Shown here: positions 54,763-64,000 of the stretch, piece by piece
Position numbering within the stretch: the first letter of the stretch is position 1
Layout of the letters: each line of letters starts with the position of its first letter
Source: Caballeronia sp. NK8
GTDB lineage: Bacteria > Pseudomonadota > Gammaproteobacteria > Burkholderiales > Burkholderiaceae
Assembly: GCF_018408855.1 (NCBI RefSeq)
Contig: NZ_AP024325.1
Span: forward strand, 186,001-250,000
Length of the DNA stretch: 64,000 nucleotides
Direction: 5' to 3'
Made by a program: the position numbers and the translations under genes
Notes under the pieces: model-generated
What the model saw: only the letters and a program-made list of their open reading frames with translations
What the model was told of the DNA's origin: nothing
The model's database searches: none

Positions 54763-55419
54763 ATGAAAAATTCAGAACCTGTATTCGAAGAACAATATCC
54801 GGAGCCTGAGGTCGCGGGCACACCGGATTCCCTCAGTTCACCAGAGGAACTCGCGACGATGGTCGCCGACGCGCTGGGCGCCAAGCGATGTGTCGTTTCG
54901 ATGACGCACGATGAGCGGATCGCCGCAGTGTGCTCCGGTCATTATGCGTCGTTCGGCGAGGTGCATTTGAGCGCGACGACGGCGATCGTCGAATACTCGG
55001 ACGCGCGCGACAAGATGTTTTCGGTGCTCGAGTTGGGCGGGAAAGCGATTGGCGTCGTGCAGGTTTCGGGTCCGCGAGACAAGCGGCAATTCAGCGAGCA
55101 TGACCTGAAGCTGCTGCGCATTTTTGCTGCGTTCATTGCGAAAGCGGTCGAGGCTGACCGATTGCAGAAGCTCGTCGCTTCGCCCTTTGCGCGAATGACA
55201 CTGAAGCGCGCTTCGGATCAGACGATCGGTGACATCGTCGCTCAGTCGGTCCAGAATCCGGGCCAGCTTTCGAAGATGCTCGCGCGATCCTTCTATCGCG
55301 AGATGACGCGCGCAGGTTTCGATTTCAATCAGATCATCGGCGCGGCCACTGAAATCATTTCCGAACTCGCCAGTAACGTGCGCAAGCATAGCGATCGAAA
55401 GACGCGGCGAGGAAGTTAG
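54763..55419 (+). CDS. GAF-domain protein at the NRPS locus
   Basis: A 218-residue protein with a GAF-like domain (about 30-145): ELATMVADALGAKRCVVSMT, GKAIGVVQVSGPRD and FSEHDLKLLRIFAAFIAKAV. The C-terminal helical segment (about 155-215, QSVQNPGQLSKMLARSFYRE) has no kinase or output motif that I recognise, so it is a stand-alone signal receptor or adapter. It lies convergent with the downstream synthetase, with a good terminator after it. It could sense a small molecule related to the peptide, but this is speculation. Confidence 0.7.
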   Translation: MKNSEPVFEEQYPEPEVAGTPDSLSSPEELATMVADALGAKRCVVSMTHDERIAAVCSGHYASFGEVHLSATTAIVEYSDARDKMFSVLELGGKAIGVVQVSGPRDKRQFSEHDLKLLRIFAAFIAKAVEADRLQKLVASPFARMTLKRASDQTIGDIVAQSVQNPGQLSKMLARSFYREMTRAGFDFNQIIGAATEIISELASNVRKHSDRKTRRGS

Positions 55420-55440
55420 CGATTCGCATCGGGTAGCGGG

Positions 55441-55472
55441 CGGCGGCGCGTTGTGCGCCGCCGTTTTGTTTT
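55441..55472 (+). terminator. Rho-independent terminator after the GAF-domain gene
   Basis: CGGCGGCGC pairs perfectly with GCGCCGCCG around GTTGT, followed by TTTTGTTTT. Confidence 0.85.
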
Positions 55473-55507
55473 CCGTCATTCTGTTCTCCTTTCTCCCGAA
55501 GCTGCGC

Positions 55508-55535
55508 TTGCCATCGGTCTATCGACCGATGGCAA
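55508..55535 (-). terminator. Hairpin after the second synthetase gene
   Basis: A perfect 12-bp inverted repeat (TTGCCATCGGTC with its complement) around a 4-base loop, 13 bases past the stop of the synthetase gene. It has no T tract. Confidence 0.55.
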
Positions 55536-55548
55536 TACGCGCCGCATT

Positions 55549-58500
55549 TCAATCATTTGCTACTTTCGATTCTTCGAAGACGTTCAACGACGCAAGCTGT
55601 TGTCCGATCGTCACGAGGGACGATGGCTGGCACATATCCGCGTGCGCGCAATCCATATCGACATTCACAATCGATCCATCGGTCCACTCGCGCCATTCTG
55701 CGGCATGACGTGGCTGTCCGGGTTTCTCGGATCGAGCGGCCGTGAAGTAGACGATATCGCCGCCATATCGCTTCGGCGCGAACATGGCTTGCAAATGCAT
55801 GTTTTGCTGCGTTGCATCGATAAGGGTCATGACGTGTCGGTCTGTGATGTAGGCCGGAATCAGACGGTTCGCGCGCAGCGCATCGACTCGTTCCGCAGTC
55901 GTCCGCATATCGCGAAGCGCGATGGTCAGTTCGTCGGACATGCCCGGGAACGCGGCTGCCATGAGCGTGCATTCGTCGACCCCGTGCGTTTGGCGGCCAT
56001 CAGAGAGACGCGAATCCAGCAGAACGAGCTGATCGATTGTTTCGCCAAGGCTCTGAAGTTGTGTCGCCATTTCATACGCCACCAATCCCCCGAAAGACCA
56101 GCCAAGCAGGCGATATGGCCCGTGAGGCTGAATGCTGCGGATGCGCGCGATGTAGTCGCTCGCCATCTCTTCGATAGTGGCCGGGCTGTAATCGGGTTGC
56201 TGGAGCGCTGGAGTTTGTATGGCGTAGATCGGCTGATTTCCTTCGAGGCTCTTAGCAAAACCCGCATAACTCCAGGCCAGCCCGCCGACCGGGTGGATAC
56301 AGAACAGCGGAGCGCCTTCGCCCGGAGCGCGGATCGGCAGAATGGTGTCGAATTCCGTGTTCGACGGCGTCGTGTTCAGGCGGTCGGCAAGTTCGGCCAC
56401 TGAGGGCGCCTTGAACAGTTCGCGGATGGAAATGTTCTGGCCGAGTTTAGCGTCGATATGCGCTGTCAGTTGTACGGCGAGCAAGGAGTGGCCGCCAAGC
56501 GCGAAGAAGTTATCGAACACGCTCACCCGTTCGAGACCGAGCACGCTGGCGAAGCACTGCGCGAGCGTGTCTTCGAGAGCGGTACGCGGGGCGACGTATT
56601 CGTCGAGACTTTGCCACTGCGGATCGGGCAACGCGCGACGATCGAGCTTGCCGTTCGGTGTGAGAGGCAACGCATCGAGCACGACGAAGGCTGACGGCAC
56701 CATGTAGTCGGGCAAACGCTGGGCGAGATGTTCGCGCAACGCGCTGGCATCGATCTCAGTCGCTGCGGTGACATAAGCGACAAGCTGCTGATCATCCTGC
56801 TGTCTCGCCCGCGCGATGACCACCGCTTCGCGCACAGCCGCATGACTGGCGATCTGCGCCTCGATCTCTCCCAGCTCGATACGGAAGCCGCGAATCTTGA
56901 CCTGATGATCGTTGCGGCCAAGAAACTCGATGTTGCCATCGGCACGATAACGCGCGAGATCGCCCGTGCGATACATGCGTGCGCCGGCAACGAACGGATC
57001 ATCGATGAACCGCTCGGCGGTCAGATCCGGGCGATTCAGATACCCACGCGCCACGCCCGCACCACCGATATACAACTCACCCACCGCGCCCGGCGGCACC
57101 AGCCGATATTGCGCATCGAGCAGATACATACGCGTGTTGGCGATCGGTCGACCGACCGGCACCGTCGATGACACGCTCGCTTCGACGCCTGCTTGATAGC
57201 ACGAAGACCAGACCGTGGTTTCCGTCGGACCGTAGAGATTCCACAACGACTTCACCTTGTCGCCAAGACGGGCGGCCAGACCAGCGGACAATGCTTCGCC
57301 GCCGCACAATGCGGTCAACTGCGCGTTGCCGGTCCACTGCGCATCGAGCAGCATGCGCCAGGTGGCAGGCGTCGCCTGCATGAAGCTCACGTCATGCTTC
57401 GTGAGCAGCGCTTGCAGGGCGAGCGGATCGGCCGCATCGCTTCTGCGTGCGAGTACGACGCGGGCGCCCGTGCTCAGGGGCAGATACAGCTCCAGCCCGG
57501 CGATATCGAAGGCGATGGTCGTGACGGCCAGAAGCGTGTCGTCTGCACGCATGGCGGTGACATCGCGCATCGAACAGAGGAAATTCAGCATCTCGCGATG
57601 CTCGACCATCACGCCCTTGGGCTTGCCGGTGGACCCCGAAGTAAAGAGCACGTAGGCGAGGTGTTGCGGGGCGACGGCCGTTTGCGGATCGTCTTGCGGG
57701 AGGGTGTCATCGAGCGATGCGTCGGGATCGAGCACGGTCAGCGAACCGGTGTCGCCCAGTGCTTCACGACCGGCGGCATCGGCGAGCAGCAGGCGGGGCG
57801 TGGAGTCGGTGAGGATATGGCTCAGGCGCTCGCCCGGATAGGCCGGATCGAGCGGCACATAAGCGCTACCCGCCTTGAGTATCGCGAGCAACGCGACGAC
57901 CATGCCGATGCCACGTTCGACACACAACGCCACACGATCTTCCGGACGCACGCCCAGCGCGATCAGATGATGCGCAAGCTGATTGGCACGCGCATTGAGT
58001 TGCGCATAGGTGAGCGATGTATCTTCGAAGACAAGCGCGATCGCATCGGGCGAGCGCTGCACCTGTTGTTCAAACAACTGATGAATGCACAGATGCTCGG
58101 GATACGTGGCAGCGGTGTCGTTCCATGTTTCAACGAGCAGCGTGCGGGCTTCAGGCGGCAACACATCGAGCTGATTGACGGGCGTTCGAGGCGCCTGTTC
58201 GAGCGCCTGCACGAGACTGGACAACGCCTGTTCCATATACCCGCACAACTGCGTAGGCGACAGCAGCGCGATAGTCTGCGCAGTGAGCCCGAGGCTCTCG
58301 CCGTTGTCTTCGACCGCCAGCATCAACGGATAGTTGGTGCGTTCTTCGGCACCGAGCAATTCGATACCGTCGAAGGCCTGAGCATCATCGGCCGATGCCT
58401 GATTGTGGCGATAGTTGAGCAAGGCGCTAAAGAGCGGCGCGGGCGCGGTGACACCGCTGCATCGCTGAGCGAGTGCGAGCGGCGCGTGCTGATGCTGCAG

Positions 58501-61500
58501 CAAAGCCGCGAGACGTTCGTGCGTATCGCGTACGCTGTCGGCGACGGAAGTCCCGTTCACGTCGAGACGAATCGGCAGCGTATTGATCAACAGCCCCAAA
58601 GCCTGATCGACGCCCGCCTGCATGCGCCCGAGCAACACGGTGCCGAACACGATGCGTCCGTCGGAATCGATTGCACTGCTCGCACTGAGCACGCGTGCCC
58701 AGGCGAGGTGGCAGAGGCTCGCGAGACTCACGCCGAGGCTTCGGGCCTGCGTGCGCAGACGCGTATTGAGCGATGCGGGCAACGTGACACGCGCTTCGGC
58801 CACAGCCGAGCCGTCATGATGGACGTTGGTGAGACCGAAAGGCAACGTGGGTTCGCTTACATCGGCGAGCATGTCGCGGAAGAAGGCTTCGTGTGCTTGT
58901 TGACTCGCGCCGAGCCGCGCCTGGGCGACCAGATCGCGGAACGGCTGAGCCGCGCCGAGCGAATGTCCGCGGCCATCGAGCAGCGCGCTGATTTCCTTCT
59001 GGATGACCTCCAGCGTGACGTGATCGCCGATCAGGTGATGCCAGACGAGCAGCGCGAGCCAGCGGCCCGATGCGGGTTCTTGAGCGATGGTGAGGCGAAG
59101 CAGCGGAGCCCGAGTCAATGACAGGCGTTGGGAGCGGGCATCGAACAGGCCTGCGAGTTGTTCAGCGATTGGACCGTGCGTCGGATCGAGTTCGATCTCA
59201 TCGAGGCTAACCGGTGCTTCACGCAAAACCACTTGCGCGGGCGTGCTCAGCGCATCGTAGATAAAGGCGGTGCGCAGGATGTCGTGCCGTTTGACGACCT
59301 GCTGCAAGGCATCGAGCCACGCATCGAGCCGTGCGCGGCTATCGAAGGCAAGACGCGCGGTTTGCAGATACGGATCGCCCTCCGTGGTCAGCATGTGATG
59401 GAACAGAATGCCTTCCTGCAGTGGGGCGAGTGCATAAATGTCCTGCACATTGGCGAGCCCGCCGGGCACGTGTTCGACGATGCGATCGATGTCCGATTGC
59501 GTGAGCGCGATGAGCGGCAGCATCGCTGGCGTGATCGCGGTGCATTCGGGCGTGATGGCGTTGGGCGGCACGACGATATCGGTCGTGGACGTACCGCGAT
59601 CGAGTGAAGCGGCCAGCGCGCTAAGCACGGGCGTGGCGAACAGATCGCGCACGCTGGCGTGCAGGCCGACGCGGCGCATGCGCTCGATGAGCGTTACTGC
59701 AAGCAGCGAGTGGCCGCCGAGCGAGAAGAAGTTGTCCTGCCTGCCGACGCGCTCGAGGCCGAGCAGTTCGGCCCACAGATCGACCAGTGCGGTTTCGGTT
59801 TGACCTTGCGGTGCTTCGAAGGGGCGCAGGGCGAAGGCATCGGCTTGCGGATCGGGCAGTGCGCGACGATCGAGCTTGCCGTTGGGCGTGAGGGGCAGCG
59901 CATCGAGCACGACGAAGGCGGAGGGCACCATGTAGTCGGGCAGGCGCGCGCTCAAGTGCTCGCGCAAGGCGTTGCCGTCGATATCGGCAAGCGGCGTGAC
60001 ATAGGCGACCAGTTGCTGGTCATCCTGCTGTCGGGCACGCGCGATGACCACCGCTTCACGCACCGCCGGATGGTCGGTGAGTTGCGCCTCGATCTCGCCG
60101 AGTTCGATCCGGAAGCCGCGAATCTTGACCTGATGATCGTTACGGCCGAGGAACTCGATATTGCCGTCGGCGCGATAACGCGCGAGGTCGCCCGTGCGAT
60201 ACATGCGTGCGCCTGGGACGAATGGATCGTCGAGGAAGCGCTCGGCGGTGAGTTCCGGTCGGTTCAGATAGCCACGCGCCACACCCGCGCCACCGATATA
60301 AAGCTCGCCGACCGTACCGAGTGGCACCGGCTCGCGTTGCGCATCGAGCAGATAAATGCGCGTGTTGGCGATGGGCTTACCGATGGTTTCCGTCAAACGC
60401 TCGCCGTTCTTCATCTCGATCCAGGTCGAGTACGTCGTCGTTTCAGATGGGCCATACAGATTGCACAGCCGCTCGATTCCGGTTTCGGCAAAGATCCGCT
60501 TCATGAGTGCAAGCTTCAACGGCTCGCCGGCGAGGTTGATCGTGCGGATCGATGTCAGCGATGCGCTCGCATCCAACAATGCCGTGATGGCCGATGGCAC
60601 CGTATTGATGAGGCTGACGTCATGCGGACTTCTGACGAGTGCGAGAACGTTGTCGACCAGATGAATCGTTCCGCCTCGCGTCAGAGGAGCGAAACATTCG
60701 TAGATCGAGAGATCGAAATTGAGCGAGGTTGCGAACAGTGTTTGCGAGAGCTCTTCCGGCGCGAAGGCCTCGTGGCTCCAGGTCAGGAAGTTGACGGCGT
60801 TTCGGTGTTCAATCGCAACGCCTTTGGGCTTGCCGGTGGAGCCGGACGTGTAGATCACATAAGCAAGATGATGCGGAGTGACGGCTGTTTGCGGATCGTC
60901 TTGCGAGAGCGCGTCATCGAGCGATGCGTCGGGATCGAGCACGGTCAGCGAACCTGTGTCTCCCAGCGCTTCACGACCAGCGGTATCGGCGAGCAGCAGG
61001 CGGGGCGTGGCATCGGTGAGGATGTGGCTCAGACGTTCGCCCGGATAGGCCGGATCGAGCGGCACATAAGCGCCGCCAGCCTTGAGTATCGCCATCAACG
61101 CGACGACCATGTCGATGCCACGCTCCATGCACAACGCCACGCGATCTTCCGGACATACGCCCAGCGCAATCAGATGATGCGCAAGCTGATTCGCGCGTGC
61201 ATTGACTTGAGCATAGGTGAGCGACGTATCTTCGAAGACAAGCGCAATGGCATCAGGCGTGCGTTGCACCTGTTGTTCAAACAACTGATGAATGCACAGA
61301 TGCTCAGGATAAGCTGCCGCCGTGTCGTTCCAGCGTTCGAGCAGTGCGTGCTCCTCGGGCAGCACGAGTTCATGTGCGTGCAGCGGTGCATCAGGTTGAT
61401 CGAGCGCTTGTTGAAGCAAGCGTGTAAAGCGTTCGCCCAGCCGTGTGATGGTGCGCTCATCGAACAGGTCGGTGGCGTAGCTGAAGGTACCGGCCAGTCC

Positions 61501-64000
61501 GTCTTGCGAATGCGTCAGACTGAGCGTGAGATCGAACTTGGCTCCTGCTTCGGCTGCGGGCAGCAATTCCAGTGTGAGACCGGGCAGCGCGAGCGCTTCC
61601 ATCGGTGCGTTCTGCAACACGAACATCACCTGGAACAGCGGCGTGCGGCTGGTGTCGCGAACTGGCGCGAGTGCTTCGACGAGCTTTTCAAATGGCAGGT
61701 CCTGATGCGCGTAAGCGGCCAGCGTCGTATTACGGACTTGCGCAAGCAGATCGCGTAAAGAAGGCGCACCAGAGAGATCGGCACGCAGCACCAGCGTATT
61801 GACGAACAGACCGATGAGCGGCTCGATCTGCGCATGCGTGCGGTTGGCGATGGGCGAGCCCACGGCCACCTCCGTTTGCCCTGACAAACGTGCAAGCAGC
61901 GTCTGGAACACGGCGAGCAACAGCATGAAGGGCGTGACGCCTTCACGATTCGCAAGCGTGTTCAGGCGCTCGTACAACGCGGGATTTACAGCGAAGGGCA
62001 GCGTTGCACCACGTCCGCTGATTTGCGCGGGACGAGGACGGTCGGTGGGCAGATCCAGCGGTGCGAGCTCGGCGAGCTGATTGCGCCAGTACTGAGTCTG
62101 ACGCTCGAGTTCGGCGCCGGCGAGCCAGTCGCGCTGCCACAGGGTGTAGTCGGCGTATTGCACGGCCAGCGGCGGCAGGGCGATCGGTTCGTTACGCAAT
62201 GCGGCCGTATAGCAGGCGCCGAGTTCACGCACCAATACACCGCTGGACCATCCATCGGAGACGATGTGATGCATGGTGAACAGCAGAACGTGTTCTTCTT
62301 CTGCGAGGCGCAGCAATCGGGCGCGCAACAACGGACCGTGTTGAAGATCGAAGGGACGGCGGCCTTCGTCTTGTGCGAGGCGTCGGACTTCGGCGGCTTG
62401 TGTACCGGGAGCGAGTGTGTCCAACGGCAGTGCGAGTTCCAGTTCCGCAGCGATGCGCTGAACGGCTTGACCATCGTGCTGCGCGAAAGACGTACGAAGG
62501 CTTTCGTGACGCGCAACGAGCGCGTTCAAAGCCGCATGAAACGCGGGAACATCGAGTGCGCCGCTCAGACGCAGGGCAATCGGGATGTGATAGGTCGATT
62601 GTCCGGGGTTCAGTTGCTCGAGGAACCACAAACGTTCTTGCGCGAAGGACAGCGGCAGATGCGCGGGACGCGGAAGTGCCTGCAGAGGCGGTAACGCAAT
62701 GACCTGCTGAGACGATTCCCCAAGAGCTTCAGCGAGTGAGGCAACACTGGGCGCGTCGAACAGCGCACGCAGAGGCAATTCGATAGCAAGCGCCTCACGC
62801 AAACGCGACACGAGTTGCGTGGCGAGCAACGAATGCCCACCGAGCGCGAAGAAGTTATCGAACACGCTCACCCGCTCGAGACCGAGCACGCTGGCGAAGC
62901 ACTGCGCGAGCGTGTCTTCGAGAGCGGTACGCGGGGCGACGTATTCGTCGAGGCTTTGCCACTGCGGATCAGGCAACGCGCGACGATCGAGCTTGCCGTT
63001 CGGTGTGAGAGGCAGCGCATCGAGCACGACGAAGGCTGACGGCACCATGTAGTCGGGCAAACGCTGGGCGAGATGTTCGCGCAACGCGCTGGCATCGATC
63101 TCAGTCGCTGCGGTGACATAAGCGACAAGCTGCTGATCATCCTGCTGTCTCGCCCGCGCGATGACCACCGCTTCGCGCACAGCCGCATGACTGGCGATCT
63201 GCGCCTCGATCTCTCCCAGCTCGATACGGAAGCCGCGAATCTTGACCTGATGATCGTTGCGGCCAAGAAACTCGATGTTGCCATCGGCACGATAACGCGC
63301 GAGATCGCCCGTGCGATACATGCGTGCGCCGGCAACGAACGGATCATCGATGAACCGCTCGGCGGTCAGATCCGGGCGATTCAGATACCCACGCGCCACC
63401 CCCGCACCACCGATATACAACTCACCCACCGCGCCCGGCGGCACCAGCCGATATTGCGCATCGAGCAGATACATACGCGTGTTGGCGATCGGTCGACCGA
63501 CCGGCACCGTCGATGACACGCTCGCTTCGACGCCTGCGTGATAGCACGAAGACCAGACCGTGGTTTCCGTCGGACCGTAGAGATTCCACAACGACTTCAC
63601 CTTGTCGCCAAGACGGGCGGCCAGACCAGCGGACAACGCTTCGCCGCCGCACAATGCGGTCAACTGCGCGTTGCCGCTCCACTGCGCATCGAGCAGCATG
63701 CGCCAGGTGGCAGGCGTTGCCTGCATGAAGGTCGTGTCATGCTTCGTGAGCAGCGCTTGCAGGGCGAGCGGATCGGCCGCATCGCTTCTGCGTGCGAGTA
63801 CGACGCGGGCGCCCGTGCTCAGGGGCAGATACAGCTCTAGCCCCGCGATATCGAAGGCGATGGTCGTGACGGCCAGAAGCGTGTCGTCTGCACACATGGC
63901 GGTGACATCGCGCATCGAGCAGAGGAAGTTCAGCATCTCGCGATGCTCGACCATCACACCCTTGGGCTTGCCGGTGGAACCCGAAGTAAAGAGCACATAG
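55549..64000 (-). CDS. Nonribosomal peptide synthetase, partial: A-T-C-A-T-C/E-A-T-TE
   Basis: The frame is open to the right edge; 2816 codons are visible. Visible order (numbering from the first in-frame GTG): A (to ~350), T (GGHSL ~384), C with HHIVSDG (~575), A (905-1400), T (~1425), C (HHM at ~1531), A (1970-2460), T (~2503) and TE (2575-2815). The pocket code of the first and third A domains is DILQLGLVWK (glycine type). The middle one is DLYNNALTYK, known from small residues (alanine or glycine). The second C has FHHMLTTEGD, the dual epimerisation/condensation motif, so the middle residue is probably D. The TE has GWSFGGLVAYE (serine) and DCAHADM, an EntF-like type. The gene starts outside the window. 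Confidence 0.92.
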   Translation of the reverse strand, partial: YVLFTSGSTGKPKGVMVEHREMLNFLCSMRDVTAMCADDTLLAVTTIAFDIAGLELYLPLSTGARVVLARRSDAADPLALQALLTKHDTTFMQATPATWRMLLDAQWSGNAQLTALCGGEALSAGLAARLGDKVKSLWNLYGPTETTVWSSCYHAGVEASVSSTVPVGRPIANTRMYLLDAQYRLVPPGAVGELYIGGAGVARGYLNRPDLTAERFIDDPFVAGARMYRTGDLARYRADGNIEFLGRNDHQVKIRGFRIELGEIEAQIASHAAVREAVVIARARQQDDQQLVAYVTAATEIDASALREHLAQRLPDYMVPSAFVVLDALPLTPNGKLDRRALPDPQWQSLDEYVAPRTALEDTLAQCFASVLGLERVSVFDNFFALGGHSLLATQLVSRLREALAIELPLRALFDAPSVASLAEALGESSQQVIALPPLQALPRPAHLPLSFAQERLWFLEQLNPGQSTYHIPIALRLSGALDVPAFHAALNALVARHESLRTSFAQHDGQAVQRIAAELELALPLDTLAPGTQAAEVRRLAQDEGRRPFDLQHGPLLRARLLRLAEEEHVLLFTMHHIVSDGWSSGVLVRELGACYTAALRNEPIALPPLAVQYADYTLWQRDWLAGAELERQTQYWRNQLAELAPLDLPTDRPRPAQISGRGATLPFAVNPALYERLNTLANREGVTPFMLLLAVFQTLLARLSGQTEVAVGSPIANRTHAQIEPLIGLFVNTLVLRADLSGAPSLRDLLAQVRNTTLAAYAHQDLPFEKLVEALAPVRDTSRTPLFQVMFVLQNAPMEALALPGLTLELLPAAEAGAKFDLTLSLTHSQDGLAGTFSYATDLFDERTITRLGERFTRLLQQALDQPDAPLHAHELVLPEEHALLERWNDTAAAYPEHLCIHQLFEQQVQRTPDAIALVFEDTSLTYAQVNARANQLAHHLIALGVCPEDRVALCMERGIDMVVALMAILKAGGAYVPLDPAYPGERLSHILTDATPRLLLADTAGREALGDTGSLTVLDPDASLDDALSQDDPQTAVTPHHLAYVIYTSGSTGKPKGVAIEHRNAVNFLTWSHEAFAPEELSQTLFATSLNFDLSIYECFAPLTRGGTIHLVDNVLALVRSPHDVSLINTVPSAITALLDASASLTSIRTINLAGEPLKLALMKRIFAETGIERLCNLYGPSETTTYSTWIEMKNGERLTETIGKPIANTRIYLLDAQREPVPLGTVGELYIGGAGVARGYLNRPELTAERFLDDPFVPGARMYRTGDLARYRADGNIEFLGRNDHQVKIRGFRIELGEIEAQLTDHPAVREAVVIARARQQDDQQLVAYVTPLADIDGNALREHLSARLPDYMVPSAFVVLDALPLTPNGKLDRRALPDPQADAFALRPFEAPQGQTETALVDLWAELLGLERVGRQDNFFSLGGHSLLAVTLIERMRRVGLHASVRDLFATPVLSALAASLDRGTSTTDIVVPPNAITPECTAITPAMLPLIALTQSDIDRIVEHVPGGLANVQDIYALAPLQEGILFHHMLTTEGDPYLQTARLAFDSRARLDAWLDALQQVVKRHDILRTAFIYDALSTPAQVVLREAPVSLDEIELDPTHGPIAEQLAGLFDARSQRLSLTRAPLLRLTIAQEPASGRWLALLVWHHLIGDHVTLEVIQKEISALLDGRGHSLGAAQPFRDLVAQARLGASQQAHEAFFRDMLADVSEPTLPFGLTNVHHDGSAVAEARVTLPASLNTRLRTQARSLGVSLASLCHLAWARVLSASSAIDSDGRIVFGTVLLGRMQAGVDQALGLLINTLPIRLDVNGTSVADSVRDTHERLAALLQHQHAPLALAQRCSGVTAPAPLFSALLNYRHNQASADDAQAFDGIELLGAEERTNYPLMLAVEDNGESLGLTAQTIALLSPTQLCGYMEQALSSLVQALEQAPRTPVNQLDVLPPEARTLLVETWNDTAATYPEHLCIHQLFEQQVQRSPDAIALVFEDTSLTYAQLNARANQLAHHLIALGVRPEDRVALCVERGIGMVVALLAILKAGSAYVPLDPAYPGERLSHILTDSTPRLLLADAAGREALGDTGSLTVLDPDASLDDTLPQDDPQTAVAPQHLAYVLFTSGSTGKPKGVMVEHREMLNFLCSMRDVTAMRADDTLLAVTTIAFDIAGLELYLPLSTGARVVLARRSDAADPLALQALLTKHDVSFMQATPATWRMLLDAQWTGNAQLTALCGGEALSAGLAARLGDKVKSLWNLYGPTETTVWSSCYQAGVEASVSSTVPVGRPIANTRMYLLDAQYRLVPPGAVGELYIGGAGVARGYLNRPDLTAERFIDDPFVAGARMYRTGDLARYRADGNIEFLGRNDHQVKIRGFRIELGEIEAQIASHAAVREAVVIARARQQDDQQLVAYVTAATEIDASALREHLAQRLPDYMVPSAFVVLDALPLTPNGKLDRRALPDPQWQSLDEYVAPRTALEDTLAQCFASVLGLERVSVFDNFFALGGHSLLAVQLTAHIDAKLGQNISIRELFKAPSVAELADRLNTTPSNTEFDTILPIRAPGEGAPLFCIHPVGGLAWSYAGFAKSLEGNQPIYAIQTPALQQPDYSPATIEEMASDYIARIRSIQPHGPYRLLGWSFGGLVAYEMATQLQSLGETIDQLVLLDSRLSDGRQTHGVDECTLMAAAFPGMSDELTIALRDMRTTAERVDALRANRLIPAYITDRHVMTLIDATQQNMHLQAMFAPKRYGGDIVYFTAARSEKPGQPRHAAEWREWTDGSIVNVDMDCAHADMCQPSSLVTIGQQLASLNVFEESKVAND
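56501..57655 (-). repeat. Duplicated A-T module DNA, downstream copy
   Basis: This stretch aligns base for base with 62846-64000 (offset 6345). Of about 385 codons compared only five amino acids differ. The identity stops right after the carrier serine motif GGHSLLA. Confidence 0.9.
62846..64000 (-). repeat. Duplicated A-T module DNA, upstream copy
   Basis: Partner of 56501-57655. The similarity runs off the right edge, so the duplicated unit is longer than 1.15 kb. Confidence 0.9.

Noticed and set aside
1..64000. CRISPR arrays, tRNA/rRNA genes, integrases or transposases
   Set aside because: None was recognisable in either strand.

Overview
The window is GC-rich, densely coded DNA from a Burkholderiaceae bacterium, most likely of the Paraburkholderia/Caballeronia group. 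This is inferred from the high-GC codon use, a DUF3563-type small protein, a Burkholderia-style PAAR protein, a PvdE/OrbE-like exporter and two copies of a long palindromic intergenic repeat. No rRNA, tRNA, CRISPR array or transposase gene was seen.

Region 1 (1-6.6 kb): the end of an enoyl-CoA hydratase, the first copy of the palindromic repeat, a LysR regulator divergent from a tandem-domain CoA-transferase, and a large GAF-PAS-PAS hybrid histidine kinase. Region 2 (6.7-8.9 kb) is an AT-richer accessory island. It holds an orphan antitoxin that kept its operator but lost its toxin, then a compact type VI secretion module: PAAR protein, Tae4-type amidase effector, and a small cysteine-patterned membrane protein that overlaps the effector stop codon and is the candidate immunity protein. 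Region 3 (8.9-11.0 kb) is a divergent MocR regulator / DJ-1 pair.

Region 4 (11.1-18.7 kb) is one catabolic operon: GntR regulator, 5-methylthioribose kinase, (methylthio)ribose-1-phosphate isomerase, class II aldolase and a complete ribose-type ABC importer. It has the enzyme set of the DHAP shunt for 5-deoxyribose/5-methylthioribose, with dedicated uptake. The second palindromic repeat separates it from dhaK-dhaL. A ProP-like transporter, a small exported protein and a DppA-like binding protein follow.

Region 5 (24.8-33.1 kb) is a tightly coupled eight-gene operon for aerobic CoA-dependent breakdown of 2-aminobenzoate (anthranilate): bifunctional monooxygenase/reductase, SDR, MarR regulator, enoyl-CoA hydratase, acyl-CoA dehydrogenase, thioesterase, RidA-type deaminase and CoA ligase. 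A sigma-70 promoter with direct repeats lies in front. Region 6 (33.1-44.5 kb) is mixed: a Tat-exported serine hydrolase, a DUF4239-like membrane protein, an aldo/keto reductase, an astacin-like lipoprotein protease, three small related proteins, a second RpoD-like sigma factor behind a remarkable three-armed palindrome, a trypsin-like protease and a cold-shock gene.

Region 7 (44.5-64 kb, continuing past the right edge) is a nonribosomal peptide locus. One synthetase (C-A-T-C/E-A-T-TE) has a threonine-specific terminal module and a thioesterase whose nucleophile is cysteine. A cyclic-peptide exporter and an alpha/beta hydrolase precede it. The second synthetase (A-T-C-A-T-C/E-A-T-TE in the visible part) carries two almost identical glycine-type modules and its own serine thioesterase. 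Two small genes on the other strand sit between the two halves.
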